40,765 bases of DNA from BMS3ABIN04 sp965554225 (GTDB lineage Bacteria; Bacteroidota; Ignavibacteria; Ignavibacteriales; Melioribacteraceae). Where the stretch lies: positions 1-40,765 of the forward strand of contig CBEVZC010000014.1 in NCBI GenBank assembly GCA_965554225.1. The letters run 5' to 3'. The notes beneath the pieces were generated by a model. It made no database searches. It saw nothing but the letters and a program-made list of their open reading frames with translations, and was not told the DNA's origin. Both the position numbers and the translations under genes were made by a program. This document shows positions 23,910 to 33,373 of the stretch, piece after piece (the first letter of the stretch is position 1; every line of letters begins with the position of its first letter).

Positions 23910-26747
23910 ATGTTTGGATTAGTACTCGTAGCATTATTAGCAATTGCTGTAATAATATTTTTAAAAGGGATAAAAAGAAAGAGTAAAACAATTGCTATGA
24001 TTGGGATTTTGATAGGAATAATTTCAGTCGGTTTTTTCTGGTTTATGGGTTTCTGGGTTGATGCCCTTTGGTTTAAAACATTGGGTTTTAGCCATAGGTT
24101 TTGGATTGAAATTATTTATTCTTCGGTATTTGCCGTTGCCGGCATTATAGTTTCATTCACTTTAGTGTTTGCACTGATTTATTTTCTTCCTAAAAACTTT
24201 AAAATGTTAAAATTAATTTCTCTTTCAATTTCGGCATTTGCCGGAGGAATTTGGGGTTACACGAATTGGGAAACTATAATAAAATTCTTGAAACAGCCCA
24301 TAACTCAAGTTTTTGATCCGATTTTTGGGAAAAGCGTTGGGTTCTACTTTTTTAGTCTCCCCTTTCTAAATGATATCTATGGATTATTATTTATTATTTT
24401 TTTTATTGCTATCTCTACAATATTATTTGCACTTTTTACACGCATGACGGAAAAAGGATTGGTACTTTACATTCCACAATACGTATCATCAGAAACAAAA
24501 AAGCTATTTAATATCCTATATATAAATTCCGGAATATTTTTATTGGTTCTTTCGTTTGGAAAATTTTTGGATAAATATGAATTAATGTTTGCTTCCGATA
24601 GTGTGGTTTATGGACCAGGCTGGACTGATGCAAATATTGTAGTTCCTATTTATACCATTATAATTATTATAATGATTCTTTTTAGTATTTCGTTTTTTAT
24701 TCCAGCTGTTAGAAATTATTATAAAAAATTCTTTAAACGTACTAAAATGACATATTCAACTTCACCGATATACATTTTAGGAGGTTCTGCTGCTGTTATA
24801 ATTTTACTTTGGTTTATCGGTTTAACAATTATTCCAAGCGCATTTGAAATTTTCTTTATTAAACCTAACGAAATTACTTATGAGAAACCTTATATATCTA
24901 ATAATATCAAGTTTACCAGGTTAGGTTTCGGACTTGATAAAGTTGAAGAAAGGGAATTCCCGGAGAACGGAAGTTTTACTATGGAAACAGTAAAAAATAA
25001 TCCCAGTATTTTTAATAATATTCGTTTATGGGATTGGCGCGCATTAGATGCTACATACAGACAGTTCCAAGGTTTCCGGTTATATTATCAATTTTCAAGT
25101 GTAGATGTTGACAGATACTATATAAATAGTCAATATCGTGAAATAATGGTAGCTGCACGAGAAATGAATATTAATAACCTACCAAAAATAAGCCAAACAT
25201 TTGTTAACAAGCGCTTTCAATACACTCATGGCTTTGGTATAACAATGGCAACAGTAAACGAATTTACTTCCCAAGGATTGCCGCATTTATTGATAAAGAA
25301 TATACCCACAGTAAGCGTGGACCCAAATTTAATTATTAAACAGCCTAGGATTTACTATGGAGAATTGACTAAAACACCTGCTGTAGTTAATTCAAAAGAG
25401 AAGGAATTTGATTACCCTAATGGCAGCGATAATATTTATTATCGATATACGGGAAAAGGCGGAGTTAGAATTAAAGGATTATGGCGTAAAATTTTGTTTA
25501 GCAATAAGTTTGACGGGACTAAATTATTATTTTCCAGTTATCCTACCGACAGCAGCCGCATAATGTATCATAGGCAAATTGAAGAAAGAGTTAAGTTACT
25601 TGCGCCGTTTTTAAAATTCGATAAAGATCCGTATATAGTTTTAAATAAAGGTAAGCTTTTTTGGATAATAGATGCTTATACTTCATCTTCTTATTTCCCT
25701 TATAGTGAACCCTTTTCATCGACTGAGAAGATACAGTTTAAAGAAGGAAGCAGGCAGAAGGTATTAATAAATAATGTAGGTGAAAAATTTAACGGTGTCA
25801 ATTACATTAGAAATTCGGTAAAGGTAACAGTTAATGCTTTTGACGGTTCTGTGAATTTTTATGTGATGGACAAGAATGATCCGATTATACAAGTTTGGGA
25901 ACGGATTTATCCACACTTATTTAAGCCGAAATCACAAATGTCAAAAGGTTTAATTAATCATATTAGATATCCAAAGGATATGATTAGAGTTCAGGGAATT
26001 GTTTACGAAAAGTTCCACATGACAGACCCTTCGGTTTTTTATAATCAAGAAGATCTTTGGGTAAGAGCAACTGAAAAATACTATAGCGCTATTCAACCTG
26101 TTGAGCCTTATCATATTATTTGGCAATTACCTGAATCCGATAAACCACAATTTTCGCTTATTCTTCCCTTCACTCCTAAAAACAGACAAGTATTAATTGG
26201 TTGGATTGCCGGTTTATGTGACCCTGGTAATTACGGAAGATTGATTGCTTACCAATTCCCAAAGGGTAAAATGATAACCGGGACGCAGCAAGTAGAGACT
26301 AAAATCGATCAGGATAGTTATCTTTCTGGACAGCTTACATTGTGGGATCAACGGGGCTCTAACGTTATTAGAGGGAACGTTCTCGCAATTCCTGTGGCTA
26401 ACACATTGTTTTATGTTGAACCTATTTATCTTCAAGCTGAAACTGCGGCTTACCCTGAATTAAGGCTGGTTGTTGTTATGCATGGGGATGATATGAGTTA
26501 TGCTAAATCTTTTGATAAAGCGCTTGAAAAACTCTTTAGTTCTTCCTCTGCTCAAAATAAAGTTGAAAATATAATAACACAAACAACAACGGTAGAAGGA
26601 AACAATAAAAACCTGGCCAAACAAGCAAATAATGCTTTTAATAATTACTTGATGTATTCAGGACAAAAGAAATTTTCCGAAGCGGCTAAGGAATTAAAAA
26701 AATTACAGAATGTTTTGGAACAATTAAACAGAAATCTTGATAAATAA
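23910..26747 (+). CDS. UPF0182 family large membrane protein
   Basis: This protein of about 945 residues is of the UPF0182 (COG1615) family, of unknown function, with no known enzymatic motif. The N-terminal third has about seven hydrophobic segments (near residues 1-18, 30-50, 70-98, 105-125, 150-180, 205-225 and 250-275), followed by one more at about 300-320. A large, presumably extracytoplasmic domain follows with family blocks such as NIRLWDWRALDATYRQFQGF, PHLLIKNIPTVS, RIYYGEL, YSEPFSSTEKIQFK, NYIRNSVKV and DPSVFYNQEDLW. The C-terminus is charged and coiled-coil-like (FSEAAKELKKLQNVLEQL). A GTG at 23898 is in frame; I chose the ATG at 23910, which has a weak GTGAG before it. It is the only plus-strand gene between 21.4 and 40.5 kb. 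Confidence 0.9.
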   Translation: MFGLVLVALLAIAVIIFLKGIKRKSKTIAMIGILIGIISVGFFWFMGFWVDALWFKTLGFSHRFWIEIIYSSVFAVAGIIVSFTLVFALIYFLPKNFKMLKLISLSISAFAGGIWGYTNWETIIKFLKQPITQVFDPIFGKSVGFYFFSLPFLNDIYGLLFIIFFIAISTILFALFTRMTEKGLVLYIPQYVSSETKKLFNILYINSGIFLLVLSFGKFLDKYELMFASDSVVYGPGWTDANIVVPIYTIIIIIMILFSISFFIPAVRNYYKKFFKRTKMTYSTSPIYILGGSAAVIILLWFIGLTIIPSAFEIFFIKPNEITYEKPYISNNIKFTRLGFGLDKVEEREFPENGSFTMETVKNNPSIFNNIRLWDWRALDATYRQFQGFRLYYQFSSVDVDRYYINSQYREIMVAAREMNINNLPKISQTFVNKRFQYTHGFGITMATVNEFTSQGLPHLLIKNIPTVSVDPNLIIKQPRIYYGELTKTPAVVNSKEKEFDYPNGSDNIYYRYTGKGGVRIKGLWRKILFSNKFDGTKLLFSSYPTDSSRIMYHRQIEERVKLLAPFLKFDKDPYIVLNKGKLFWIIDAYTSSSYFPYSEPFSSTEKIQFKEGSRQKVLINNVGEKFNGVNYIRNSVKVTVNAFDGSVNFYVMDKNDPIIQVWERIYPHLFKPKSQMSKGLINHIRYPKDMIRVQGIVYEKFHMTDPSVFYNQEDLWVRATEKYYSAIQPVEPYHIIWQLPESDKPQFSLILPFTPKNRQVLIGWIAGLCDPGNYGRLIAYQFPKGKMITGTQQVETKIDQDSYLSGQLTLWDQRGSNVIRGNVLAIPVANTLFYVEPIYLQAETAAYPELRLVVVMHGDDMSYAKSFDKALEKLFSSSSAQNKVENIITQTTTVEGNNKNLAKQANNAFNNYLMYSGQKKFSEAAKELKKLQNVLEQLNRNLDK

Positions 26748-26808
26748 TTTATAAGATGGTGTTATGAGTTATTTAATTGAACTCTAAATCCGGACAAATT
26801 TATAACAC

Positions 26809-27558
26809 TCAATCGCTTATAACCTTTTGTTTGTACAATTGTACCGGAGTTAATTTCTTACGCCTTATTTTTATGTTTAGCAATTCTACTCCAACCGAAA
26901 AAGCCATGGAGAAGTATATGTATCCTTTAGGTATTTCAAAACCGAAACCCTCACCCAATAACGAAACGCCCACAAGTATTAAAAAACTTAAAGCAAGCAT
27001 TTTTATTGTAGGATGACTATCAACAAAATCACCTATTGCTTTAGCAGCAAGCATCATTACTCCAACAGCAATAACAATAGCCAGAATCATTACCATTAGA
27101 TCGTCAGCAAGTCCTACGGCAGTTATTACGGAATCTAGAGAAAAGACAATATCCAAAACGGATATTTGTATAACAACACTTATGATTCCTGCAGTAGCTG
27201 ATGACTTTAGTGTATCATCCTCCACTTCTAAACTATTATGAATTTCATGTGTACTTTTAGCTATTAAAAATAGTCCGCCAATAATAAGTATTAAATCTCG
27301 GCCGGATATTTCACGTGTTAAGACTTCGAAAAGCGGAGCTGTTAATTTCATAACCCAAACAATTGAAATTAACAAAAGAATCCTTGTGATCATTGCCATA
27401 GCAAGACCTGTTATTCTTGCTTTATTCCTTTTCTCTTTTTTTACGCGGCTAACCAAAATTGAAATAAATATAATATTATCAATGCCGAGAACAATTTCTA
27501 GAACAGTTAATGTAGCTAATGCAACCCATGCTTCGGGACTTGTAACCCAATGAAACAT
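26809..27558 (-). CDS. TerC family integral membrane protein
   Basis: This 249-residue protein with about seven to eight transmembrane helices is of the TerC family. Members are linked to tellurite resistance and, in E. coli Alx and B. subtilis YceF/YkoY, to manganese export. Conserved acidic sites lie in the helices TVLEIVLGIDNIIFISIL (about residues 18-35) and ISVLDIVFSLDSVITAVGL (about 132-150), where the Asp pairs are thought to bind metal. The start is fixed by AAGGAG eight bases before the ATG. The C-terminal tail is short and there is no CBS or transporter-associated domain. It converges with UPF0182. Manganese or metal handling is a family-based inference. Confidence 0.92.
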   Translation of the reverse strand: MFHWVTSPEAWVALATLTVLEIVLGIDNIIFISILVSRVKKEKRNKARITGLAMAMITRILLLISIVWVMKLTAPLFEVLTREISGRDLILIIGGLFLIAKSTHEIHNSLEVEDDTLKSSATAGIISVVIQISVLDIVFSLDSVITAVGLADDLMVMILAIVIAVGVMMLAAKAIGDFVDSHPTIKMLALSFLILVGVSLLGEGFGFEIPKGYIYFSMAFSVGVELLNIKIRRKKLTPVQLYKQKVISD

Positions 27559-27659
27559 AAATACTCCTTAGAATTAAGGTAATTATTAACAATTATAATA
27601 GTTGAGGATAAATATTAAGATTTGAACTTAAAATATCATATTTTATACGACAAGCGAAC

Positions 27660-28622
27660 TTATACAAGAAGTTTGCCGTTCTTCATTATTATTTTATCAT
27701 CAAAATAAACTGTCGGTTTTTTTATAACTCCATCGAGATGTATTGGCACATCTACTTTCCCACCCATAGATTTATTATTTCCCAGAGCAATATGTATTGT
27801 TCCCAAAACTTTTTCATCTTCCAATAAATTACCGCTCAGTTTAGCTTTATCGTTTGTACCAATACCAAGTTCGGCAATATTCCTACCCTTTTCACCAAAT
27901 TTACTCAATATTTTAACTAACTTTCTTGCTTCTATACCCCCAGTAATTTTTGTTGCCAATCCTTTTTTAACCTCAATTTTTATCGGTTTATTTTTAATAA
28001 CGCCAATTCCCGCCATAGAACCGTCAACCACAAAAACACCTTCGGTTTTCCCTTCCAAAGGAGCAACAAAAGCTTCGCCGGTTGGTAAATTTCCACTCTC
28101 TCCTTTATTGTGGAACAATCCTTTACTTGGAAGAGGAACTCTACCGGCAATACTAAAAGTAATATCTGTGCCTCCCGGAGAAGTTACTCTTACGTTTTTT
28201 GTTTTTCCCATTAACCGTTTAAGTTTTAAAGTCAATGAAGCAATTTTTTTATAATCGGCATTTAGTCCGCGGATCATTACTTCTTTATTAATATTAGGGA
28301 GAGTAGCAATTCTAGCGCCTTTAGCAGAGGCTTTTCTTCTTGCACTTGTGTGAGTTAATGACTTTGTTGTAGGACAAAAAACAATATCAAATTTCTGCAT
28401 TAAATCCGCAATAACTTTGGGCGGTTCTTCCCCGTGATTCATCATAGATTTCATTTCTACAAATAAAGCTTTATTGCCTAACCGCAAAGCATTTTCATAA
28501 AGGGAATATCCAATCTCTCTTTTGTTTTCATCGGTAATAATAAGAATAGATTCGCTTTTCTTTGCTCCCATACAATCTTTAATCGCAATTAAAGAAGCTT
28601 TATCTAATTTTGTTAGCGCCAT
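27660..28622 (-). CDS. M29-like aminopeptidase
   Basis: This 320-residue protein resembles the thermophilic aminopeptidase T / leucyl aminopeptidase (COG2309, M29-like) group, metallopeptidases that take one residue off peptide N-termini. Candidate metal ligands are seen in TGEAFVAPLEGKTEG (Glu, about residues 180-194), NIAELGIGTND (Glu, about 246-256), GTIHIALGNN (His, about 273-282) and VPIHLDGVI (His and Asp, about 291-299). The N-terminal half is a Rossmann-like domain. The length is shorter than classical M29 enzymes (about 410), as in the related short family. AGGAG eight bases upstream fixes the start. It lies among peptide and amino-acid transporters, which suits a role in peptide breakdown. 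Confidence 0.82.
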   Translation of the reverse strand: MALTKLDKASLIAIKDCMGAKKSESILIITDENKREIGYSLYENALRLGNKALFVEMKSMMNHGEEPPKVIADLMQKFDIVFCPTTKSLTHTSARRKASAKGARIATLPNINKEVMIRGLNADYKKIASLTLKLKRLMGKTKNVRVTSPGGTDITFSIAGRVPLPSKGLFHNKGESGNLPTGEAFVAPLEGKTEGVFVVDGSMAGIGVIKNKPIKIEVKKGLATKITGGIEARKLVKILSKFGEKGRNIAELGIGTNDKAKLSGNLLEDEKVLGTIHIALGNNKSMGGKVDVPIHLDGVIKKPTVYFDDKIIMKNGKLLV

Positions 28623-28633
28623 TGTAAATTCTC

Positions 28634-29368
28634 CTATAAAGGGAACCCAATATTAAGTTGAACTGTTCCTCCCAAACCACCTTTATCAACAAAGCTTTCG
28701 CTTGGACGGGGAAGCTGCAAAGAAGAGTTTTCTAACGGGTTCATCTGAGTGATGTTTAATTTATGATAAAATGCCGTCCCTTCCAAACTAACATAATCTT
28801 TAATTATATGTATTATAATGCCGGAACCCAAGTAGTAGCCGATATCCGTTTTATTATTTTCATATTCAATAGTACTAATTTCCTTACCATCTCTGTTAAC
28901 CTGCGCTTTAAATCCCGAGTTGTAAAAAGTAACGCCACCTTCAACTAATTTTAGATCTAAAAAATTAAATACCGGAATTCCCAAATCAAGTCCAACTCCC
29001 CAATGATTAAGTGTTAATGTATATTTTTCTTCCGTTGGAACGTTTGAAGGGCCAGAGAATTTGCTTTTTTCTTCTTTCAAGAACTGGTAAAATCCTTTTG
29101 CTGAAAAAAAGAAATGATTGAACTGCGCCCTGAAAATATTAGCGCCAAAACGATATCCTCTTGCTTCCTTAAAATCAACATTACCGGTTAAAGCATTTTT
29201 CTCTTTAAACGACTTCACAATTTCGTCTATACCGTTTGCAGAGTACTGTTCATAAGTGTAACCTGCATAGGCACCACTCATACCAAGGCATCCGAATCCG
29301 CAAGTCTGGGCATAATTCGGGATATTAAATAATCCCGTAATTAGAATAATAAAAAAAATACGACGCAT
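28634..29368 (-). CDS. outer-membrane beta-barrel-like protein, function unknown
   Basis: I do not recognise this family. From the ATG at 29368 the protein is about 244 residues; the open frame extends to a TTG at 29398. The start MRRIFFIILITGLFNIPNYA is a Sec signal peptide, cut near AQ. The mature part has alternating polar and hydrophobic stretches with aromatic girdles (FRAQFNHFFFSAKGFYQFL, NHWGVGLDLGIPVF, YYLGSGIIIHIIKDYVSLEG) and ends in GGTVQLNIGFPL, a terminal strand typical of outer-membrane barrels, although the final residue is Leu instead of Phe. Two cysteines near the mature N-terminus (TCGFGCLG) are unusual. It ends 12 bases before the aminopeptidase start, so the two may be co-transcribed. 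Confidence 0.7.
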   Translation of the reverse strand: MRRIFFIILITGLFNIPNYAQTCGFGCLGMSGAYAGYTYEQYSANGIDEIVKSFKEKNALTGNVDFKEARGYRFGANIFRAQFNHFFFSAKGFYQFLKEEKSKFSGPSNVPTEEKYTLTLNHWGVGLDLGIPVFNFLDLKLVEGGVTFYNSGFKAQVNRDGKEISTIEYENNKTDIGYYLGSGIIIHIIKDYVSLEGTAFYHKLNITQMNPLENSSLQLPRPSESFVDKGGLGGTVQLNIGFPL

Positions 29369-29513
29369 TATATTTTTAGAGAAATTTATTTTAGTCAACC
29401 ATAATATATAAAATTTTATCTATAACTCACATTATTTAGAAGTGAAACAAACTATAATTATTTTATTTACTATTTGTAATTTAAATAATTAAAAATGATG
29501 TAAAACCGGCTTC

Positions 29514-29840
29514 TTAGGCTTCCTTTTCCTTTGTAAATAAATTAATAAGTTTCGTTTTTGTCATTTGTCTAACAAACAATTCGACCCTCTTCTCTGCCGG
29601 TTCAACTTTATCAGAGAATTTCTCTCTTGCTTTAGCAGCAATTTCTTCAACAGATAAATTTCCATCGCATAGTTCCCAAACAAAAGAACCGATCTCGTCT
29701 AAATCAATTTTATGTGGTTTCTTAAAATACTTTTTGAATATTTTCTTATCTAAAAAATTCGGATTTATTTTCTTTACAAACACAACTACTAAACCATTTT
29801 CCCTCTCATACTCACAAGCTCTAATAGGATAGGCTTTCAT
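29514..29840 (-). CDS. PqqD-like (RRE fold) protein
   Basis: This protein of about 108 residues has the PqqD pattern: an N-terminal strand region, KIDLDEIGSFVWELCDG (about residues 44-60) with the conserved Asp-x-x-Gly-x-x-x-Trp, SVEEIAAKAREKF, and a final helix LFVRQMTKTKLINLF. PqqD and related RiPP-recognition elements bind leader peptides of ribosomally made, modified peptides. I see no radical-SAM enzyme or precursor peptide nearby, so this is an orphan. The frame opens with GTG at 29852, overlapping the stop of the MFS gene; I chose ATG at 29840 because GGAAAG lies four bases upstream. The tight coupling to the MFS transporter suggests a joint role, perhaps export or uptake of a small peptide, which is inference. 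Confidence 0.78.
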   Translation of the reverse strand: MKAYPIRACEYERENGLVVVFVKKINPNFLDKKIFKKYFKKPHKIDLDEIGSFVWELCDGNLSVEEIAAKAREKFSDKVEPAEKRVELFVRQMTKTKLINLFTKEKEA

Positions 29841-29851
29841 TATACTTTCCA

Positions 29852-31129
29852 CTATTTAACCTCTTTTATTCCTATTTCCAAACCATGACCGGAAGGGCCT
29901 AATTCATTTCTTCTTAAGAGGAATGCAAATAACATTCCAAGAAAGCCTAGAATTGAAAATATCCACATACCCAAGTTATAACCTCCGCTAAAATCATTCG
30001 CCCAGCCTATCAAGAAATTAAATCCTGCAAGTCCAACATTCTGAATAAGCGTCATTAGTCCGTAAGCTGTTCCCAGTTTAGACTCATCCGTAATAATTGC
30101 AACGGAGGGCCACATCACTGCAGGAATCAATGAAAAAGCAATTCCCATCATAGCCATAGGAACGTAGAGCGAAACATGCGTATAAGCCATCATTAAATAA
30201 ACAGGAATAAGCAAAGCAGAGCCAATCATCATCATTAAAGACCTTTTACCTATATAATCTGATAAAAGACCAAACAAAGGCGAGAACACCATTGCAAATA
30301 CCTTTAACATGCTTAATTGGAACCCTGCAGAAGAACGTGACACATGATGGACATCAATAAAAAACTTTATCGCGAATGTTTCAAATGGGAAAATGGCAGA
30401 ATAAAATGTTACACATAATAAAACGATAAACCAAAATGATTTGCTGAAATAAAATATTTGCTTAAATCTAAATTCTTCCTGTTTCGGGACTTTTCGAACT
30501 TTGTAATTCTTTTCTGCATAAGCATCCATGCCCCAATAAATAATAACCGATGCAAGTGATAAAGTTGCAGCTGCTACAGTTAATAGAAGAGGCTCCTGCC
30601 AAGAGCTGTAAAGACTTTTAGCCCACGTAGGAGAATTTAATGCCGAAAAAGAACCAAGTCTGGCAATTGTTAAATTAAGTCCGAATGCAAACGATAATTC
30701 TTTTCCCTTAAACCATCTTCCGAGAACTGTGGTAATTCCTACAATCATTGATTCAGCGCCAAGGCCAAATACCAAACGCCCAACGGCCATCCAAAACAGC
30801 TCCCCGCCGGAGAACGTAGTGATAATAGCTCCAAGAAGACAAAGGACTGTAAAAACAAATGTAGATACTCTTGTTCCGTATCTGTCTATTATAATTCCAC
30901 CTATAAGTACCATGAATATATTCGGCACACTATAGATACCAACCAGTAAACCTATATCGGAATCTGTAAAATGGAGTTGTTTTGATAGAACATCGGCAAG
31001 AGGACTTATACTATCGTAAATATAATAATTACCGAACATTGCAAGACTGACAAAAATAAGAATCAGCCAGCGATAATATTTGCCCGGTTCAGGTTTGGTT
31101 ATATTTATGTTAGTAGTGATACTATTCAA
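29852..31129 (-). CDS. MFS transporter
   Basis: This 425-residue major facilitator has 12 hydrophobic helices. It carries the motif-A-like loop GGIIIDRYGTRVSTFVF (about residues 77-93) between helices 2 and 3 and LFGLLSDYIGKRSLMMM (about 287-303) between helices 8 and 9, as in nitrate/oligosaccharide-type and sugar-phosphate-like MFS proteins. The frame begins with TTG at 31129 because no ATG lies between that point and helix 1 and an in-frame stop lies just upstream. The stop overlaps the PqqD-like frame. The substrate cannot be read from the sequence. Confidence 0.88.
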   Translation of the reverse strand: MNSITTNINITKPEPGKYYRWLILIFVSLAMFGNYYIYDSISPLADVLSKQLHFTDSDIGLLVGIYSVPNIFMVLIGGIIIDRYGTRVSTFVFTVLCLLGAIITTFSGGELFWMAVGRLVFGLGAESMIVGITTVLGRWFKGKELSFAFGLNLTIARLGSFSALNSPTWAKSLYSSWQEPLLLTVAAATLSLASVIIYWGMDAYAEKNYKVRKVPKQEEFRFKQIFYFSKSFWFIVLLCVTFYSAIFPFETFAIKFFIDVHHVSRSSAGFQLSMLKVFAMVFSPLFGLLSDYIGKRSLMMMIGSALLIPVYLMMAYTHVSLYVPMAMMGIAFSLIPAVMWPSVAIITDESKLGTAYGLMTLIQNVGLAGFNFLIGWANDFSGGYNLGMWIFSILGFLGMLFAFLLRRNELGPSGHGLEIGIKEVK

Positions 31130-31216
31130 TATTTAAGTCTCTAAATTTATAATAAAGGTTATCGAAATCATATAAAATAAAGAGGAATAATTTAGACAAC
31201 CTTTTATTGAATTTAT

Positions 31217-33235
31217 TTATTTAAGATTTACTTTATCTGTCGGTATAGTACTGTTTTTAACATTCATCATTTCTTTCAACGGATACTTAATAAGTACATA
31301 TCCTAAAATTATAAAAACAACTATCCCAAGTGTCCAGAAGCCCTCGAAATCCGAAGCTAATCCGAAAACCTGTTTTAAGTTTATTCCTGCTCCGACAAAA
31401 GCAGCAAGTATAATTCCAATCAGCGCTTCGCCGGCAACTAGACCAGACGCTAATAATAGACCTGTATTGTCCAAAGCTTCTCTTTCCGCATCGCTCCTCG
31501 TTTTTTTCTTAGCTATTATATCAACAGTATATTTTATCAATCCGCCTACGAATATTGCGAATGTTGTATTAAAGGGAAGATACATACCGACGGCAACTAA
31601 CATAGGCGAAGGTGCTTTAATAAGAATCAGACCAAGGGCAAAGAACATACCTGCAATAACTAACGGCCAAGCCATTTCACCACCTACAATTCCTTTGGCT
31701 ATCATAGCCATTAGACCTGCTTGAGGCGCGGGCAGAGCATCGCTTCCAATACCATTTGCGTTATTTAATAATATTATAGGATAAATTAATATTAAAGAGG
31801 CAAATACAACACCAATCAATTCTCCTAATTCCATTTTCCAGGGAGTGCCTCCAAGCATTTGTCCTATTTTCAGATCCTGCATCATATCACCGCCAACGCC
31901 CGCTACAACGCAAACTACCGAAGCAACCGCTAATGCTGCGGTTACTCCAGGGTCGCCTTTCATTCCTACCAATACCATTAACACAGCGGCAATAAGCAAG
32001 GTAGATAATGTTAAACCGGAGATCGGATTTGAAGAGCTGCCTATCAAACCGACTAAATAACCGGCAACTGCAGCAAATACCAAAGCTGCAACAGCCATTA
32101 CAACAGCAGATAAAATGGATACGCCAACACTGTGAGTAAATATATTATAAACAATAATCATTGCGAAAATGAGAACACCAACTGCTATTAAAATAGAACC
32201 GAACGGTAAATCTTTTTCTGTCCTCTCAACCTTTACTCCATCCTTATCTTTTGCTTTACTTATATCTTTAATTCCCTTCCCAATTCCTTCCATTAAGCTA
32301 CTCCGCATTTGAAAAAGTGTGTAAAAGGCTCCGACCAGCATACCGCCTACAGCAACAGGTTTAACGGTAGCATCGTAAGCAGCTTTTGCAACTTGAGTCC
32401 AATTACTTCCTCCGGCTGTGAAATCTATCACGTTGTTATACATTAAAAATATTACAATGGGCATAAGAAATACCCAGCCAAATATTCCGCCTGAAAAAGT
32501 TATTGCTGACAATCTAAAACCTATAATGTAGCCGACACCTAAGAAAGCTGGAGACGAAGCAGGACTTTCTACAACCATTCCGCCCTTTTGCTTAAGGGAG
32601 GTGATAACGTCACCGGAACTATTTAATAGATTAATTTTAGAAGCGCCAAATTGCCAAAAACCCCTAACCGAATCCTTTATAACGGTAATTCCGTTCGGGT
32701 TTTTGAATATTTCAATTAATGAACCTAATCCTAAAGTGGCTACAACATATTTTGCTCCGCTTTTACCTCCTTGCCCAGCTTTAACAATTTCCGTACAAGC
32801 CTGACTTTCGGGAAATGGAAGAGTTGAATCTTGTACTAAAGTTTTTCTCAACAAAGTAATAAGCAAAACTCCCAAAACACCTCCGACAAGCATCAGCAGA
32901 GTACTTTCCCAGTAATTAAAATCCGACCATACACCGCTCATTACGAAAGCAGGTATTGTAAATATAGCTCCGGCAGCTAATGCTTCTCCTACAGATGCCG
33001 TTGTTCGAGCAATATTTTCTTCGAGAATTGTTCCTTTAAATATTCTTAAAACCGCCATTGCAATTACAGCGGCAGGAAATGTTGCAGCTACCGTCATACC
33101 GGCTTTAAGACCCAGATAAACATTTGCGGAACCAAGAATCATCGCAAGAATCACTCCAAGAGAGAGAGACTTAAAAGTAAGTTCCTTCATCTCTACTTCG
33201 GGTGGTATGTAAGGTTTAAATTTATGATCAGCCAA
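31217..33235 (-). CDS. OPT family oligopeptide transporter
   Basis: This 672-residue membrane protein is of the OPT family, which imports short peptides or metal chelates by proton symport. About 15-16 hydrophobic segments are visible. Family blocks include LGVILAMILGSANVYLGLKA (about residues 31-50), LPFPESQACTEIVKAGQ (about 138-154), GDMMQDLKIGQMLGGTPWKM (about 450-469) and MYLPFNTTFAIFVGGLIKYT. The start is TTG at 33235, supported by a strong GGAGGT five bases upstream; there is no better ATG. It sits near an aminopeptidase gene, in line with peptide use. Bacterial members of this TIGR00728-like group are not well characterised. Confidence 0.93.
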   Translation of the reverse strand: MADHKFKPYIPPEVEMKELTFKSLSLGVILAMILGSANVYLGLKAGMTVAATFPAAVIAMAVLRIFKGTILEENIARTTASVGEALAAGAIFTIPAFVMSGVWSDFNYWESTLLMLVGGVLGVLLITLLRKTLVQDSTLPFPESQACTEIVKAGQGGKSGAKYVVATLGLGSLIEIFKNPNGITVIKDSVRGFWQFGASKINLLNSSGDVITSLKQKGGMVVESPASSPAFLGVGYIIGFRLSAITFSGGIFGWVFLMPIVIFLMYNNVIDFTAGGSNWTQVAKAAYDATVKPVAVGGMLVGAFYTLFQMRSSLMEGIGKGIKDISKAKDKDGVKVERTEKDLPFGSILIAVGVLIFAMIIVYNIFTHSVGVSILSAVVMAVAALVFAAVAGYLVGLIGSSSNPISGLTLSTLLIAAVLMVLVGMKGDPGVTAALAVASVVCVVAGVGGDMMQDLKIGQMLGGTPWKMELGELIGVVFASLILIYPIILLNNANGIGSDALPAPQAGLMAMIAKGIVGGEMAWPLVIAGMFFALGLILIKAPSPMLVAVGMYLPFNTTFAIFVGGLIKYTVDIIAKKKTRSDAEREALDNTGLLLASGLVAGEALIGIILAAFVGAGINLKQVFGLASDFEGFWTLGIVVFIILGYVLIKYPLKEMMNVKNSTIPTDKVNLK

Positions 33236-33373
33236 ATTTTACCTCCGAATTTTATTGGAAAAGAAATTTCAACTTAATTAAGCAAAAAATAAGAATCAAG
33301 ATATTTAATTCTAAATTTCAGATTGATATATATGTGAAAATTATAGAGCAATTTAATCTTATCTGTTTTTATT

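Noticed and set aside
29400..29513. Short RiPP precursor next to the PqqD-like gene
   Set aside because: No short frame with a ribosome-binding site and a core-like peptide could be seen in the 113 bases.
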